Below the pieces are notes generated by a model that saw only the letters and a program-made list of their open reading frames with translations, made no database searches and was not told where the DNA came from. Source: Mycolicibacterium neoaurum ATCC 25795 (GTDB taxonomy: Bacteria; Actinomycetota; Actinomycetes; Mycobacteriales; Mycobacteriaceae). Taken from it: a stretch of DNA of 64,000 bases. Positions 49,865 through 59,004 of the stretch are shown here, piece after piece. The stretch spans positions 334,001-398,000 of the forward strand of contig NZ_JMDW01000005.1 of assembly GCF_000691525.1 (NCBI RefSeq). The letters run 5' to 3'. The stretch's first letter is position 1, and every line of letters begins with the position of its first letter. Both the position numbers and the translations under genes were made by a program.

Positions 49865-50832
49865 GGGCCGCGGTCTGCCCGGCGCACGGTCCGCCCGAGG
49901 TGGTCGAGGTCCGGGAGCTGCCCTCCCCCGCACGTGCCGACGGACAGCTGCGTGTGCGGGTACGCGTGGCGGCGGTGAACTTTCCGGATGTGCTACTGGT
50001 GGCCGGCCGATACCAGGTTGATGTCCCACCGCCGTTCGTGCCGGGCAGCGAGTTCACCGGTGTGGTGGTCGAGACCGACGGCATGGCATCGGCTTTCGCC
50101 GTCGGTGACCGGGTGACCGGAACCGCGATGTCCGGTGCGTTCGCCGAGGAGATCTGCCTGCCGCCTGCGGCGTTGACGATGGTGCCGATCGGTACCGACG
50201 ACCGGATCGCAGCCGCATCTGGCGTGGCGTTCCGTACGGCGTATCACGCGCTGCGTTCGGTAGCGCGGGTGACACCGGGTGATGACGTCGTGGTGCTGGG
50301 CGCCGGCGGCGGCGTGGGCCTGGCCGCCGTGGCGTCGGCAACCGCTCTGGGCGCGCGGGTGACAGCCGTGGCGTCGAGCGTCGAGAAGCTCGCGATCGCG
50401 TCCCGGTACGGTGCCGTGCACGGTATCGACCACCGCGGCGGGGATCTGCGCCAGGCACTGCGCGCGGCCCTGCCCGGCGGGGCCGCCGCGGTGCTCGACC
50501 CGGTGGGTGGCGCACTGGCCGAGCCCGCGCTGCGTTCCCTGCACAGGGGCGGGCGTTTCGTGACGGTCGGATACGCCTCGGGCGACATCCCGCGAATTCC
50601 GTTGAACCTGGTTCTGGTCAAGGGCATCACCGTCGCGGGCTTCCAATTCCGGGATGTGTCCGCCGACGAGTTCGCGCGCAACGAATCGGAGTTGCGCCGG
50701 CTGCTGGCAACGGGTGCCATCACCCCGCACATCGGTGCCGAGTTCCCGCTCGCCGAGTCAGCGGCCGCCTTGAGGCATGTCGCAGACGGACACGCTATTG
50801 GCAAAGTCCTGGTGCGCATTTCGCACTCTTGA
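49861..50832 (+). CDS. Quinone oxidoreductase-type MDR protein
   Basis: This encodes 323 residues of the medium-chain reductase family. It has the N-terminal GroES-like domain (AAVNFPDVLLVAGRYQVDVP), the NADPH-binding fold VVLGAGGGVGLAAVASATAL and the C-terminal GKVLVRI. No structural Zn Cys are seen, so it is a QOR-type enoyl or quinone reductase rather than an alcohol dehydrogenase. It starts with GTG and is coupled to the APH kinase. A P450 follows 61 bases later. Confidence 0.87.
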   Translation: MRAAVCPAHGPPEVVEVRELPSPARADGQLRVRVRVAAVNFPDVLLVAGRYQVDVPPPFVPGSEFTGVVVETDGMASAFAVGDRVTGTAMSGAFAEEICLPPAALTMVPIGTDDRIAAASGVAFRTAYHALRSVARVTPGDDVVVLGAGGGVGLAAVASATALGARVTAVASSVEKLAIASRYGAVHGIDHRGGDLRQALRAALPGGAAAVLDPVGGALAEPALRSLHRGGRFVTVGYASGDIPRIPLNLVLVKGITVAGFQFRDVSADEFARNESELRRLLATGAITPHIGAEFPLAESAAALRHVADGHAIGKVLVRISHS

Positions 50833-50893
50833 CCCCGCCGGCAGAACTCTGTTAGGCAGATGCTCAGCAGCCCACCATTTCGTCAGGAGACGC

Positions 50894-52072
50894 ATGAGCG
50901 CACCGACCGAGGCCGACCTCTATTACGACCCATACAACATCGACCTCAACATGAACCCCTTCCCGGTGTTCGCCCGGATCCGGGAGGAGGCCCCGCTCTA
51001 TTACAACGAGCAGCACGACTTCTATGCATTGAGCCGTTATGACGATGTCAACAGGGGCGTCGTCGACCACGAGACATTCATATCCGGGCGCGGTGCGCTG
51101 CTGGAGCTCATCAAGTCCGGTATCGAAATACCCCCCGGCACTCTCATTTTCGAGGATCCGCCGATTCACAATATTCACCGCAATCTGCTGTCTCGGATGT
51201 TCACCCCGCGCAAGGTCTTGGGTTTGGAACCGCAGATCCGGGAGTTCACCACCAAGTGCCTGGACAAGATCGCCGGCGCGAGCCGGTTCGATTTCGTCAA
51301 CGATCTCGGTGAGCAGATGCCCATGCGCGTCATCGGTATGTTGCTCGGTATCCCGGAGGACCGGCAGCGAGCCATCACCGATCACGGCGAGGAGACGCTG
51401 CAAGGGACGACAGTGGACGCCCTGGCCACCGGTGAGGTGTTTGCCGAGTTCATCGACTGGCGTTCCGAACACCCATCCGACGACATCATGACCGACTTGC
51501 TGAACGCCGAGTTCCAGGACGAAACCGGCACCGTGCGCAAACTACGCCGTGACGAGCTGCTGTTGTATCTGACGGTGATCGCCACGGCCGGGTCGGAGAC
51601 CACCACCCGGATGTTGGGTTGGGCGGGTAAGACATTGGCAGACCATCCCGATCAACGCCGCGACCTCGTTGAGAATCCGGCACTGATACCGCAGGCCATC
51701 GAAGAGATCCTGCGTTGGGAGCCGCCCGCACTGCAGATCGCCCGCTACGTCACCCGCGACGTCGAGTATTACGGCACGACCGTGCCGGAGGGTTCGGCGA
51801 TGCTCATGCTCGTCGGCGCCGCCAATCGCGACCATCGCCGGTTCGCACCCGACGGGGACGTCTTCGATATCCACCGGGAACAGAAGTCGCACATGACGTT
51901 CGGCGCCGGAACGCACTTCTGCATGGGCAACGCGCTTGCCCGGCTCGAGGGTCGGGTCGCGCTGGAAGAGATACTCAAGCGATTCCCGGAGTGGGAAGTG
52001 GACTGGACCGGGGCCATCCCTTCGGAGACGGCGGCGGTCCGCGGCTGGTCGGCGATGCCGACACTGGTCTAA
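50894..52072 (+). CDS. Cytochrome P450
   Basis: This encodes 392 residues. The heme loop is MTFGAGTHFCMGNALARLEG, the I-helix is ATAGSETTTRML and ExxR is EEILR. The N-terminus LNMNPFPVFARIREEAPLYY resembles the P450 at 33079-34281, so the two are distant paralogues. The start has CAGGAGACGC upstream. Unlike the other three P450s it has no ferredoxin gene beside it. Its stop overlaps the antiparallel stop of the next gene by four bases. Confidence 0.9.
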   Translation: MSAPTEADLYYDPYNIDLNMNPFPVFARIREEAPLYYNEQHDFYALSRYDDVNRGVVDHETFISGRGALLELIKSGIEIPPGTLIFEDPPIHNIHRNLLSRMFTPRKVLGLEPQIREFTTKCLDKIAGASRFDFVNDLGEQMPMRVIGMLLGIPEDRQRAITDHGEETLQGTTVDALATGEVFAEFIDWRSEHPSDDIMTDLLNAEFQDETGTVRKLRRDELLLYLTVIATAGSETTTRMLGWAGKTLADHPDQRRDLVENPALIPQAIEEILRWEPPALQIARYVTRDVEYYGTTVPEGSAMLMLVGAANRDHRRFAPDGDVFDIHREQKSHMTFGAGTHFCMGNALARLEGRVALEEILKRFPEWEVDWTGAIPSETAAVRGWSAMPTLV

Positions 52073-52575
52073 CTGGCCGGCACCAGGTCATCTGCTACGG
52101 ACGGACAAGACATCACACCGCAGCGGAAGACCTCGGTGCGGTCCACCGGCGCACTCTCACCGGCGGCGGCCAGCGCCTGAGCCTTGAAGGCGCGCGCCGC
52201 CGCACTGAGCTCGTGCTGGACGAAATCCACTGTGCTGTCGAGTTCCTGGGGCCAGCTCTCACCCCACAGCGTGACCTCTGTCATGCCCTGGTCCAGCGCC
52301 CCGAGTACTCCTTCGCGCACCCGGGCGTCGCTGACGAACAGATCGGCCGCCACCGCCACGGTCTGCGGGTGGGGACGGCCCTCCCACATCTGCACCGCCG
52401 TCTCCAGATCACCGATGGCAACCCCGAGGATCTGCAGTGGGCGGACATCTACATCCGCACCGGCGATCAGCACGGTCACATCCCAACCGGCCATCACACG
52501 GTCGACGAGCCAACCGCCGGCATTGCGGACCACCTCGGTCACACCGGGAGACACCACATCGAGCCGGTATCTCAT
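52069..52575 (-). CDS. Conserved hypothetical protein, TetR-coupled
   Basis: This encodes 168 residues (MRYRLDVVSPGVTEVVRNAG). It has no signal peptide and looks globular, with WLVDRVMAGWDVTVL in its N-terminal half and CGVMSCPS near the end. It is not recognised. The ATG overlaps the TetR stop (ATGA), so it is the second gene of the regulator's transcript and may be involved in the same control. The longer frame upstream is a shadow. Confidence 0.65.
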   Translation of the reverse strand: MRYRLDVVSPGVTEVVRNAGGWLVDRVMAGWDVTVLIAGADVDVRPLQILGVAIGDLETAVQMWEGRPHPQTVAVAADLFVSDARVREGVLGALDQGMTEVTLWGESWPQELDSTVDFVQHELSAAARAFKAQALAAAGESAPVDRTEVFRCGVMSCPSVADDLVPAS

Positions 52576-53210
52576 GGCGAACTCCTGTCCGTTGTCACCC
52601 CCGGATCGAAATCGCGAGCCAGCGCCTCGGTGTACCCCTTGAACACCTCGGCGAGCGGAATCGAAGGATCGAGTAGCCATGCTGTCTCCATTCCATTGAT
52701 GAAAGCGAGGATCTCCACGGCCTTCACGGCCGGGTCGAGGTCTGGGCGGTACCGCCCGTCCGCCTGTGCGCGCCGGATGGCGTCGGCGACGATGGCGACG
52801 GCGGCCTGCTGGCGAGCGACCAATCGGTCGTGCAGTGGGGCGTCGGGCTGAATGTTCTCCACCAGCAGCACGGTGAAGGTGCCGACCAAGGCCGGAGCCC
52901 GGTGGAACCGCTCGGCCACCCGTCCGATATTCGCGACGAGATCGCCGTTGCGGTCGGCGTGAGCGTCATCATCGAAATCCCGCGCATCGAGCACGGCGTG
53001 CAGGAGTTGCTCCTTGGATTCGAAGTGGTGCAACAGACCGGCAGCACTCACCCCGGCTTCTCGGGCGATCTGTGCCAGCGACGTGTTCCGCCAGCCATTG
53101 CGCGCCAGCAGGGTCTCCGCGGCGGCGAGAATGCGCTGCTTACGGTCCTCACCCTTGGCCAGCAGCGACTCATACGGCCGAGGGCCGGATGCGGCAGATG
53201 TCGTCGTCAC
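52572..53210 (-). CDS. TetR family transcriptional regulator
   Basis: This encodes 212 residues starting with GTG after GAGGAGAGCG. The N-terminal helix-turn-helix (RILAAAETLLARNGWRNTSL; AREAGVSAAGLLHHFESKEQ) is typical. The C-terminal helices form a ligand-binding domain. A long palindrome lies 21 bases upstream of the start, most likely its autoregulatory operator. It precedes a beta-oxidation operon on the same strand and may control it, but that operon's promoter is far upstream. Confidence 0.88.
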   Translation of the reverse strand: MTTTSAASGPRPYESLLAKGEDRKQRILAAAETLLARNGWRNTSLAQIAREAGVSAAGLLHHFESKEQLLHAVLDARDFDDDAHADRNGDLVANIGRVAERFHRAPALVGTFTVLLVENIQPDAPLHDRLVARQQAAVAIVADAIRRAQADGRYRPDLDPAVKAVEILAFINGMETAWLLDPSIPLAEVFKGYTEALARDFDPGVTTDRSSP

Positions 53211-53231
53211 CGCTCTCCTCGTCACGTTCGC

Positions 53232-53264
53232 AACCAACCAACTGAACACACAGTAGGTTGGTTT
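53232..53264. promoter_or_regulatory. Candidate TetR operator
   Basis: AACCAACCaACTG and CAGTaGGTTGGTT form an extended near-perfect palindrome around AACACA, 21 bases upstream of the TetR start. Confidence 0.7.
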
Positions 53265-53347
53265 GCCGACCTGTGACAAGGGTCTCACCGAACAATTTTT
53301 TGGAGCTCTCTCACGACGTCCGGCGTTACACCCGAGCCGTGAAGTGT

Positions 53348-54496
53348 CTACAGGCCGAGATCCTTGGCGATGATCACCTTCATGACCTCGCTGGTGCCGG
53401 CGTAGATCCGCGCAACCCGGGCATCGGTATACAGCCGGGCGATCGGATACTCCATCATGTAGCCGTAACCGCCGAACAATTGCAGACAGCGGTCGATCAC
53501 CCGGGCCTGCATTTCGGTGCAGAACAGTTTCACCCTGGCCGCGTCGGCCGCCGACAACTCGCCATCCACGTGCAGTGCCACCGCCCGGTCCAGCATGGCC
53601 TGCGCGGCCTCCACCTCCGCCGAGCAGGCGGCCAACTCGAACTTGGTGTTCTGAAAGGACGCAACCGGCGTGCCGAACGCCTTGCGATCCTTGGTATAGC
53701 CGATGGCCGCTGCGATGGCCGATCGCGCCTGCGCCACCGAACCCACCGCGACCGTCAGGCGTTCCTGGGGCAGGTTGTGCCCGAGGTAGCCGAACGCCTC
53801 ACCTTCCTCGCCGAGCACATTGGCCGCGGGCACCCGGACGTCGACGAACGACAACTCGGCGGTGTCCTGCACTTTGCAACCCATCTTCTCCAGTTCCCGG
53901 CCACGCGTGAAGCCGGGCATGCCGTCTTCGACCACCAGCAGCGTGAGCCCCTTGCGCCGGTTGTCAGGATCGGTAGCGGTGCGCGCGACCACGACGACCA
54001 GATCGGCCTGCATACCACCGGTGATGAAAGTCTTGGCCCCGTTGAGAACCCAATCATCCCCGTCACGCACCGCGGTGGTCCGCATACCAGCCAGGTCGGA
54101 CCCGGTACCTGGTTCGGTCATTGCCACCGCGGTGAGCAACGTTCCGTCGGCAAGGCCAGGAAACCAGCGTTTGCGCTGCTCCTCATTCGCGTAGTGCAGG
54201 AAGTACGGCAGGATCACCTCTAGCTGGGTACGCACCGTGGACAACGTCACCAGCGCACGCGCGGCCTCCTCCTGCAATACCACGTTGTAGCGATAATCCG
54301 GGGCGTCACCGCCGCCGTACTCCGCAGGGATGGCCATGCCCAACATCCCTAGGGCGCCCATCTTCTCGAACACTGCACGCGGCATGCGCCCACCCTTCTC
54401 CCAGGCGGGATAGGCCGGCACGACTTCCTTCTCGACGAAGTCACGGGCCAGTTCGCGGAATGCCTCATGGTCCTCGGTGAAGAGATTGCGTTGCAT
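53348..54496 (-). CDS. Acyl-CoA dehydrogenase
   Basis: This encodes 382 residues. VAMTEPGTGSDLAGMRT (flavin/substrate) and LFGGYGYMMEYPIARLYTDA, then RIYAGTSEVMKVIIA, are conserved. The Glu of the YEG loop is Ala, as in isovaleryl- and long-chain-type enzymes whose catalytic base lies elsewhere. It is the last gene of the minus-strand beta-oxidation operon, 16 bases after the thiolase. Confidence 0.9.
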   Translation of the reverse strand: MQRNLFTEDHEAFRELARDFVEKEVVPAYPAWEKGGRMPRAVFEKMGALGMLGMAIPAEYGGGDAPDYRYNVVLQEEAARALVTLSTVRTQLEVILPYFLHYANEEQRKRWFPGLADGTLLTAVAMTEPGTGSDLAGMRTTAVRDGDDWVLNGAKTFITGGMQADLVVVVARTATDPDNRRKGLTLLVVEDGMPGFTRGRELEKMGCKVQDTAELSFVDVRVPAANVLGEEGEAFGYLGHNLPQERLTVAVGSVAQARSAIAAAIGYTKDRKAFGTPVASFQNTKFELAACSAEVEAAQAMLDRAVALHVDGELSAADAARVKLFCTEMQARVIDRCLQLFGGYGYMMEYPIARLYTDARVARIYAGTSEVMKVIIAKDLGL

Positions 54497-54512
54497 CCAA
54501 AGTTCCTTTCGC

Positions 54513-55658
54513 TCAGGCTACGAGCTCGACCAGCGTGGCGTTGGCGGTGCCGTCGCCCTCACACATGGTCTGCAGTCCGTACCGAATTCCGTTGTCCCGC
54601 ATGTAATGGATCATCCTGGTCATCAGTACCGCGCCGGATGCACCGAGCGGATGCCCCAGTGATATCGCTCCACCGAGCGGGTTGAGTTTTTCCTCGTCCA
54701 CCCCGGTCTCAGCCAGCCACGCCAACGGCACCGGCGCGAATGCCTCATTGACCTCGAACACCCCGACCTCGTCGATGCCGACGCCGGCCTTGCGCAACAC
54801 CTTCGACGTGGCCGGGATGGGACCGGTAAGCATCAGCACCGGATCGGCACCGGTGACCGCGCCCGCGCGGTATCGAACAAGCGGGGTAAGGCCGAGGTTC
54901 AAGGCCTGGTCGGCCGTCATCACCAGCAGTGCGGCTGCACCATCGGAGATCTGCGATGAATTTCCGGCGTGGATGACACCGTCGTCGGTGAAAGCCGGTT
55001 TGAGACCAGCCAGCTTTTCGACCGTGGTGCCGCGACGGACGCCCTCGTCATCGGTGATGACGTCGGTTTCGGTGAATATGGGCACGATCTGGTCGATGAA
55101 CGCGCCGGCATCCTGGGCGGCGGCCGCGCGCTCGTGTGACCGCACCGAGTACTCGTCGCAGCGGGTGCGCGAGAGGTCCCACTTCTGGCATATCAGCTCG
55201 GCCGAGATGCCCTGGTTGAACGAGAAGTCGTCGTACCGGACGAACACCTTCGGTCCGTACGGCTGACCGGTGGTTCGTGCCGCCCCCAGCGGAACCCGGC
55301 TCATCACCTCGACCCCACCGGCGACGACGATATCCTGCTGGCCCGACATCACCGCCTGCACAGCGAAATCCAGCGCCTGTTGGCTCGATCCGCAGGCCCG
55401 GTTGACCGTGGTCCCCGGTATGGACTCTGGCCAACCTGCGGCCAACACGGCGTAACGACCGATATTGCTCGACTGGTCACCCACCTGTGACACACAGCCC
55501 CACACCACATCGTCGACCAGTCCCGGGTCGACGCCGGTGCGCTCGGCGAGCTCGTTGAGCACGACGGCGGAAAGATCGGCGGCATGCTGGTCGGACAGAC
55601 CGCCGTTTCGCTTCCCGACCGGGGTTCGCACGGCTCCGACGATGACGGTCTCGCGCAT
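54513..55658 (-). CDS. Acetyl-CoA acetyltransferase/3-ketoacyl-CoA thiolase
   Basis: This encodes 381 residues. The nucleophile Cys is in VNRACGSSQQA (near 89), His in ISLGHPLGASG, the second Cys in CEGDGTANA, and NEAFA is present. The last motif differs from the common CxGGGxG. It resembles the FadA5/FadA6 class used in steroid side-chain or ring degradation. It cleaves a 3-ketoacyl-CoA made by the upstream hydratase and a dehydrogenase. It is co-transcribed with the ECH two bases upstream. Confidence 0.9.
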   Translation of the reverse strand: MRETVIVGAVRTPVGKRNGGLSDQHAADLSAVVLNELAERTGVDPGLVDDVVWGCVSQVGDQSSNIGRYAVLAAGWPESIPGTTVNRACGSSQQALDFAVQAVMSGQQDIVVAGGVEVMSRVPLGAARTTGQPYGPKVFVRYDDFSFNQGISAELICQKWDLSRTRCDEYSVRSHERAAAAQDAGAFIDQIVPIFTETDVITDDEGVRRGTTVEKLAGLKPAFTDDGVIHAGNSSQISDGAAALLVMTADQALNLGLTPLVRYRAGAVTGADPVLMLTGPIPATSKVLRKAGVGIDEVGVFEVNEAFAPVPLAWLAETGVDEEKLNPLGGAISLGHPLGASGAVLMTRMIHYMRDNGIRYGLQTMCEGDGTANATLVELVA

Positions 55659-55660
55659 CT

Positions 55661-56500
55661 CTACGACTCCTTCGTACTGTGTTTTCCCCCGGGTCGCTCC
55701 ACTCCTGCCCCAGAGGAAGGGGGCGGTACAGCCCAGGTTCCGGTGAATGACGGATCTCGTTTGGCGCCGAAGGCCGCGTATGCCTCCGCCGAGTCGGCGG
55801 TGGCGAAATTGCCTGGCTGAGCCCGCGACTCGTTGGCCAGCGCTTCGGCGAAGGTAGCTGAGGCACCATCGTTGAGCAGCGCCTTGCTCTGTGCAAGTGC
55901 ATATGGCGGGCCGTCGGCCAGACGGCGCGCGAGGGTGTCGACGAACCCATCGATCTCATCGGCCTCGCGCACCCAGGTGACCAGGCCGAGCCGGTGCGCC
56001 TCGTCGGCCTCGAACATATCGGCCAACAACACAAGGCGTTTGGCCTGTTGCAAGCCGACGAGCTTGGGCAGCAACCAGGATCCCCCGAGATCAACCGAAA
56101 GACCCCGCCTGGTGAAGATCTGACTGAACCTCGATTCCGGTGTCGCCACCACCAGATCGCATCCCAGCGCCAGATTCCAGCCTGCGCCGACCGCGACGCC
56201 CTTCACCTTGGCGATCGTAGGTACCGTCAGATTGTGCAGTGCCAGCGCGACATCGGTGAGGCGCTGCAGCTTGCGCCGCGGGTGCACCGCCTCGCCGGTG
56301 CCGATGTCGGCTCCCGAGCAGAACGCACCACCGGCCCCGGTGAGCACCACCGCGCGCACGGCGTCGTCGGCGTCGACGGCACGCAGAGCGGCAGCCAGTG
56401 CATTCCAGAGTTCTCCATCGATGGCGTTCTTGCGGTGCGGTCGGTTAAGCGTCAGGGTGCGTACCCCGCCACGGTCATCGATCAGCAGCGCGTCGCTCAT
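55661..56500 (-). CDS. Enoyl-CoA hydratase/isomerase family protein
   Basis: This encodes 279 residues of the crotonase fold. Oxyanion-hole segments are GAFCSGADIGTG and GVAVGAGWNLALGCDLV, and the catalytic region GLSVDLGGSWLLPKLVG has Asp where hydratases carry Glu. A disordered C-terminal tail follows (PPPSSGAGVERPGGKHSTKE). The start overlaps the CoA-transferase stop (ATGA). Hydration or double-bond isomerisation in beta-oxidation is inferred. Confidence 0.88.
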   Translation of the reverse strand: MSDALLIDDRGGVRTLTLNRPHRKNAIDGELWNALAAALRAVDADDAVRAVVLTGAGGAFCSGADIGTGEAVHPRRKLQRLTDVALALHNLTVPTIAKVKGVAVGAGWNLALGCDLVVATPESRFSQIFTRRGLSVDLGGSWLLPKLVGLQQAKRLVLLADMFEADEAHRLGLVTWVREADEIDGFVDTLARRLADGPPYALAQSKALLNDGASATFAEALANESRAQPGNFATADSAEAYAAFGAKRDPSFTGTWAVPPPSSGAGVERPGGKHSTKES

Positions 56501-57711
56501 TCGTACTCCGGTCCGATCGCTCCACCGGCCCGCAGATCGGCGAGTTCCATGGCGCTGTACCCGATTTCAGCCAATACGGCCTCGGTGTGCTCACCCAGTC
56601 CGGGCACCGGCCCCATGGCCAACTCATGGCCGCTGATCACCGGCGGCGGCAACAGCGCGTCGATGTCCCCGTTGGGCGTGCTGACCCGGCGCCAGCGGTC
56701 ACGTGCCTGTAGGTGCGGATGGGCGATGACCTCGCTCGGTTTGTTGTAACGCGAATTACCGATGCCGGCAGCATCGGCGGTCTCCTGGATGGCATCGAGA
56801 TCATGATTCAGACACCAGGATTCGATGGCAGCGTTGAGTTCGTCGCGATGCGAGCAGCGCTGCGCATTGGTGGCGAAGCGGGGATCATCAGCCAGGTCGG
56901 GACGCTCGATGATCTCACGGGCCAGCCGTTGCCACTCCCGGTCGTTGGTGGTACCCAACACCACGGTCTGCCCATCTCGGGTGCCGAATGACCCGTACGG
57001 CGCGACGGCGGGAGAGCTCATACCCAGCGGTTCCTGGTCGATGCCCGAATGCTGGGTGTAGGTCAACTGGTATCCCATGATGTCGGTCATGGTGTCGAAC
57101 AGGCTGACCGCCACGGACGGTGCGGCATCGGTGGCGCCGGATCGAGCCCGACCCAACAACAACGCCATGATCGACAAGGCCGAGTACAGGCCGGTGGTGA
57201 TATCGGCGACCGGCGCGCCGGGCTTGGCGGGCATCCCGGGATATCCGGTGGCCGCACACGATCCGGACTCCGCCTGGACCAGCAGGTCATAGGCGCGCTT
57301 CTGCGACAGCGGACCGCCAGGGCCGTAACCGTCGATCTCCAGCGGGATCACCTGTGGGTGGCGCCGGCGCAGGTCGTCGGGTCCAAGACCCAGACGGGCG
57401 GTTGCTCCTGGCGCGAGGTTGGAGACGAAGGCATCCGCGCCGTCGAGCAACCGATGCAACACATCCATACCGGCCGGCGACTTGAGGTTGAGTGTGACGG
57501 ATTGCTTGCCCCGATTGGCCCAGACGAAGTGCGCGGCCATCCCGTTGACGACGTCATCGTAGTCACGGGCGAAGTCGCCGCCCGTGGGATTCTCTATCTT
57601 GATGACTCGAGCACCGAAGTCCGCCAGCACCCTGGTGCACATCGGCGCCGATACCGCCTGCTCCATGGCGATGACGGTGATCCCGTTAAGCGGTGCGCTC
57701 ACAGCCCTCAC
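56497..57711 (-). CDS. Class III (CaiB/BaiF) CoA-transferase
   Basis: This encodes 404 residues, the second class III CoA-transferase of the window. The candidate catalytic Asp is in PVADITTGLYSALS, and the N-terminal LNGITVIAMEQAVSAP is typical. It would form the CoA ester that enters the beta-oxidation genes downstream. It starts with GTG; the acyl-CoA dehydrogenase 37 bases upstream is on the same transcript. Confidence 0.88.
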   Translation of the reverse strand: MRAVSAPLNGITVIAMEQAVSAPMCTRVLADFGARVIKIENPTGGDFARDYDDVVNGMAAHFVWANRGKQSVTLNLKSPAGMDVLHRLLDGADAFVSNLAPGATARLGLGPDDLRRRHPQVIPLEIDGYGPGGPLSQKRAYDLLVQAESGSCAATGYPGMPAKPGAPVADITTGLYSALSIMALLLGRARSGATDAAPSVAVSLFDTMTDIMGYQLTYTQHSGIDQEPLGMSSPAVAPYGSFGTRDGQTVVLGTTNDREWQRLAREIIERPDLADDPRFATNAQRCSHRDELNAAIESWCLNHDLDAIQETADAAGIGNSRYNKPSEVIAHPHLQARDRWRRVSTPNGDIDALLPPPVISGHELAMGPVPGLGEHTEAVLAEIGYSAMELADLRAGGAIGPEYE

Positions 57712-57748
57712 ATAACCATGCCGCGTTCGGCCCGACGAAGGGGCCCCA

Positions 57749-58924
57749 TCAGTAGCTCTTGGGCAGGCCGAGGACGTTGGCGCCCAGGAAGTTCAGGATC
57801 ATCTCCTGGCTCACGGGGGCGATCTTCATCAGGCGCGACTCTCGGAAGAACCGGGAGATGTTGTACTCCTCGGAGTAGCCCATCCCCCCGTGTGTCTGCA
57901 GGGCGCGGTCCGCTGCCGAAAATCCGGCATCCGCGCACAGATACTTCGCCATATTGGCCTCGCGCCCACAAGGTTTGCCGTTGTCGTACAGCCAGGTTGC
58001 CTTGCGCAGGATCAGCTCGGCCGCGTCCAGGCGGGCCAGCGAGTCGGCCAGCGGGAACTGGATGCCCTGGTTCATCCCGATGGGCCGGTCGAAGACCACC
58101 CGCTCGTTGGCATACTTCACCGCCCGGTCCAGTGCCACTCGTCCGATACCCAGTGCCTCGGCGGCGATCAGCATCCGCTCCGGATTGAGTCCGTGCAGGA
58201 TGTAGGAGAACCCCTTGCCCTCTTCCCCGATGCGGTGGTCCGCCGGGATTCGCAGGTCGTCGATGAACACCTCGTTGGAGGACACCGCGTTGCGGCCCAT
58301 CTTCTTGATCGGGCGGATGTCGACATGATCGCGGTCGATGTCGGTGAGGAACAACGTGAGCCCGTCGGTGGGCTTGGCCACCTCGTCGCGCGGCGTGGTG
58401 CGTGTCAGCAGCAGAATCTTCTCGGACTCCAGCGCCTTGGAGATCCACACCTTACGTCCGTTCACCACATAGGTGTCCCGGTCGCGTCGGGCGAATGTCG
58501 TGATACGCGAGGTGTCCAGGCCCGCACCCGGTTCGGTGACACCGAAGCAGACGTGCAGATCGCCGTTGGCGATGCGCGGCAGCGTCTCTGCCTTCATCTG
58601 ATCGGACCCGAAGACGACGACCGGTTGCATACCGAATATCGACATATGGATGGCGCTGGCGGCATTCATGCCACCCCCGGAGCGGGCCACCTCCTCGGCC
58701 ATGATGGTGGCCTCGGTGATACCGAGACCGTGGCCGCCGTACTCCTCGGGAATGGTCATTCCCAGCCAGCCGCCGGCGGCGATGGCCTCGTAGAACTCGG
58801 TGGGGAACTCGTGGGCCTGGTCTTTCTCCATCCAGTAGTGGTCGTCGAACCTGGCCGACAGCGCGGCCACCGACTTTCGGATCAGCTGCTGATCTTCTGT
58901 CAGTTCGAAGTTCATTCCGGACAC
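57749..58924 (-). CDS. Acyl-CoA dehydrogenase
   Basis: This encodes 391 residues from GTG 58924, chosen because GAGGAG is 8 bases upstream; ATG 58915 is three codons later. GVTEPGAGLDTSRITTFARR is present, as is HGGMGYSEEYNISRFFRESR, then MKIAPVSQEMILN. The usual YEGTxxIQ loop is replaced by IAPVSQEM. It carries FAD and acts on an unknown acyl-CoA. It is preceded by the amidohydrolase and followed by a CoA-transferase. Confidence 0.88.
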   Translation of the reverse strand: MSGMNFELTEDQQLIRKSVAALSARFDDHYWMEKDQAHEFPTEFYEAIAAGGWLGMTIPEEYGGHGLGITEATIMAEEVARSGGGMNAASAIHMSIFGMQPVVVFGSDQMKAETLPRIANGDLHVCFGVTEPGAGLDTSRITTFARRDRDTYVVNGRKVWISKALESEKILLLTRTTPRDEVAKPTDGLTLFLTDIDRDHVDIRPIKKMGRNAVSSNEVFIDDLRIPADHRIGEEGKGFSYILHGLNPERMLIAAEALGIGRVALDRAVKYANERVVFDRPIGMNQGIQFPLADSLARLDAAELILRKATWLYDNGKPCGREANMAKYLCADAGFSAADRALQTHGGMGYSEEYNISRFFRESRLMKIAPVSQEMILNFLGANVLGLPKSY

Positions 58925-59004
58925 TGTTCTCTCCTCAAAAGTGACGCCACCTGCTCGGGCACCGGCACGCCGCACTGAGAGCCGGTGTCATCGTCCAGAT
59001 CGCT

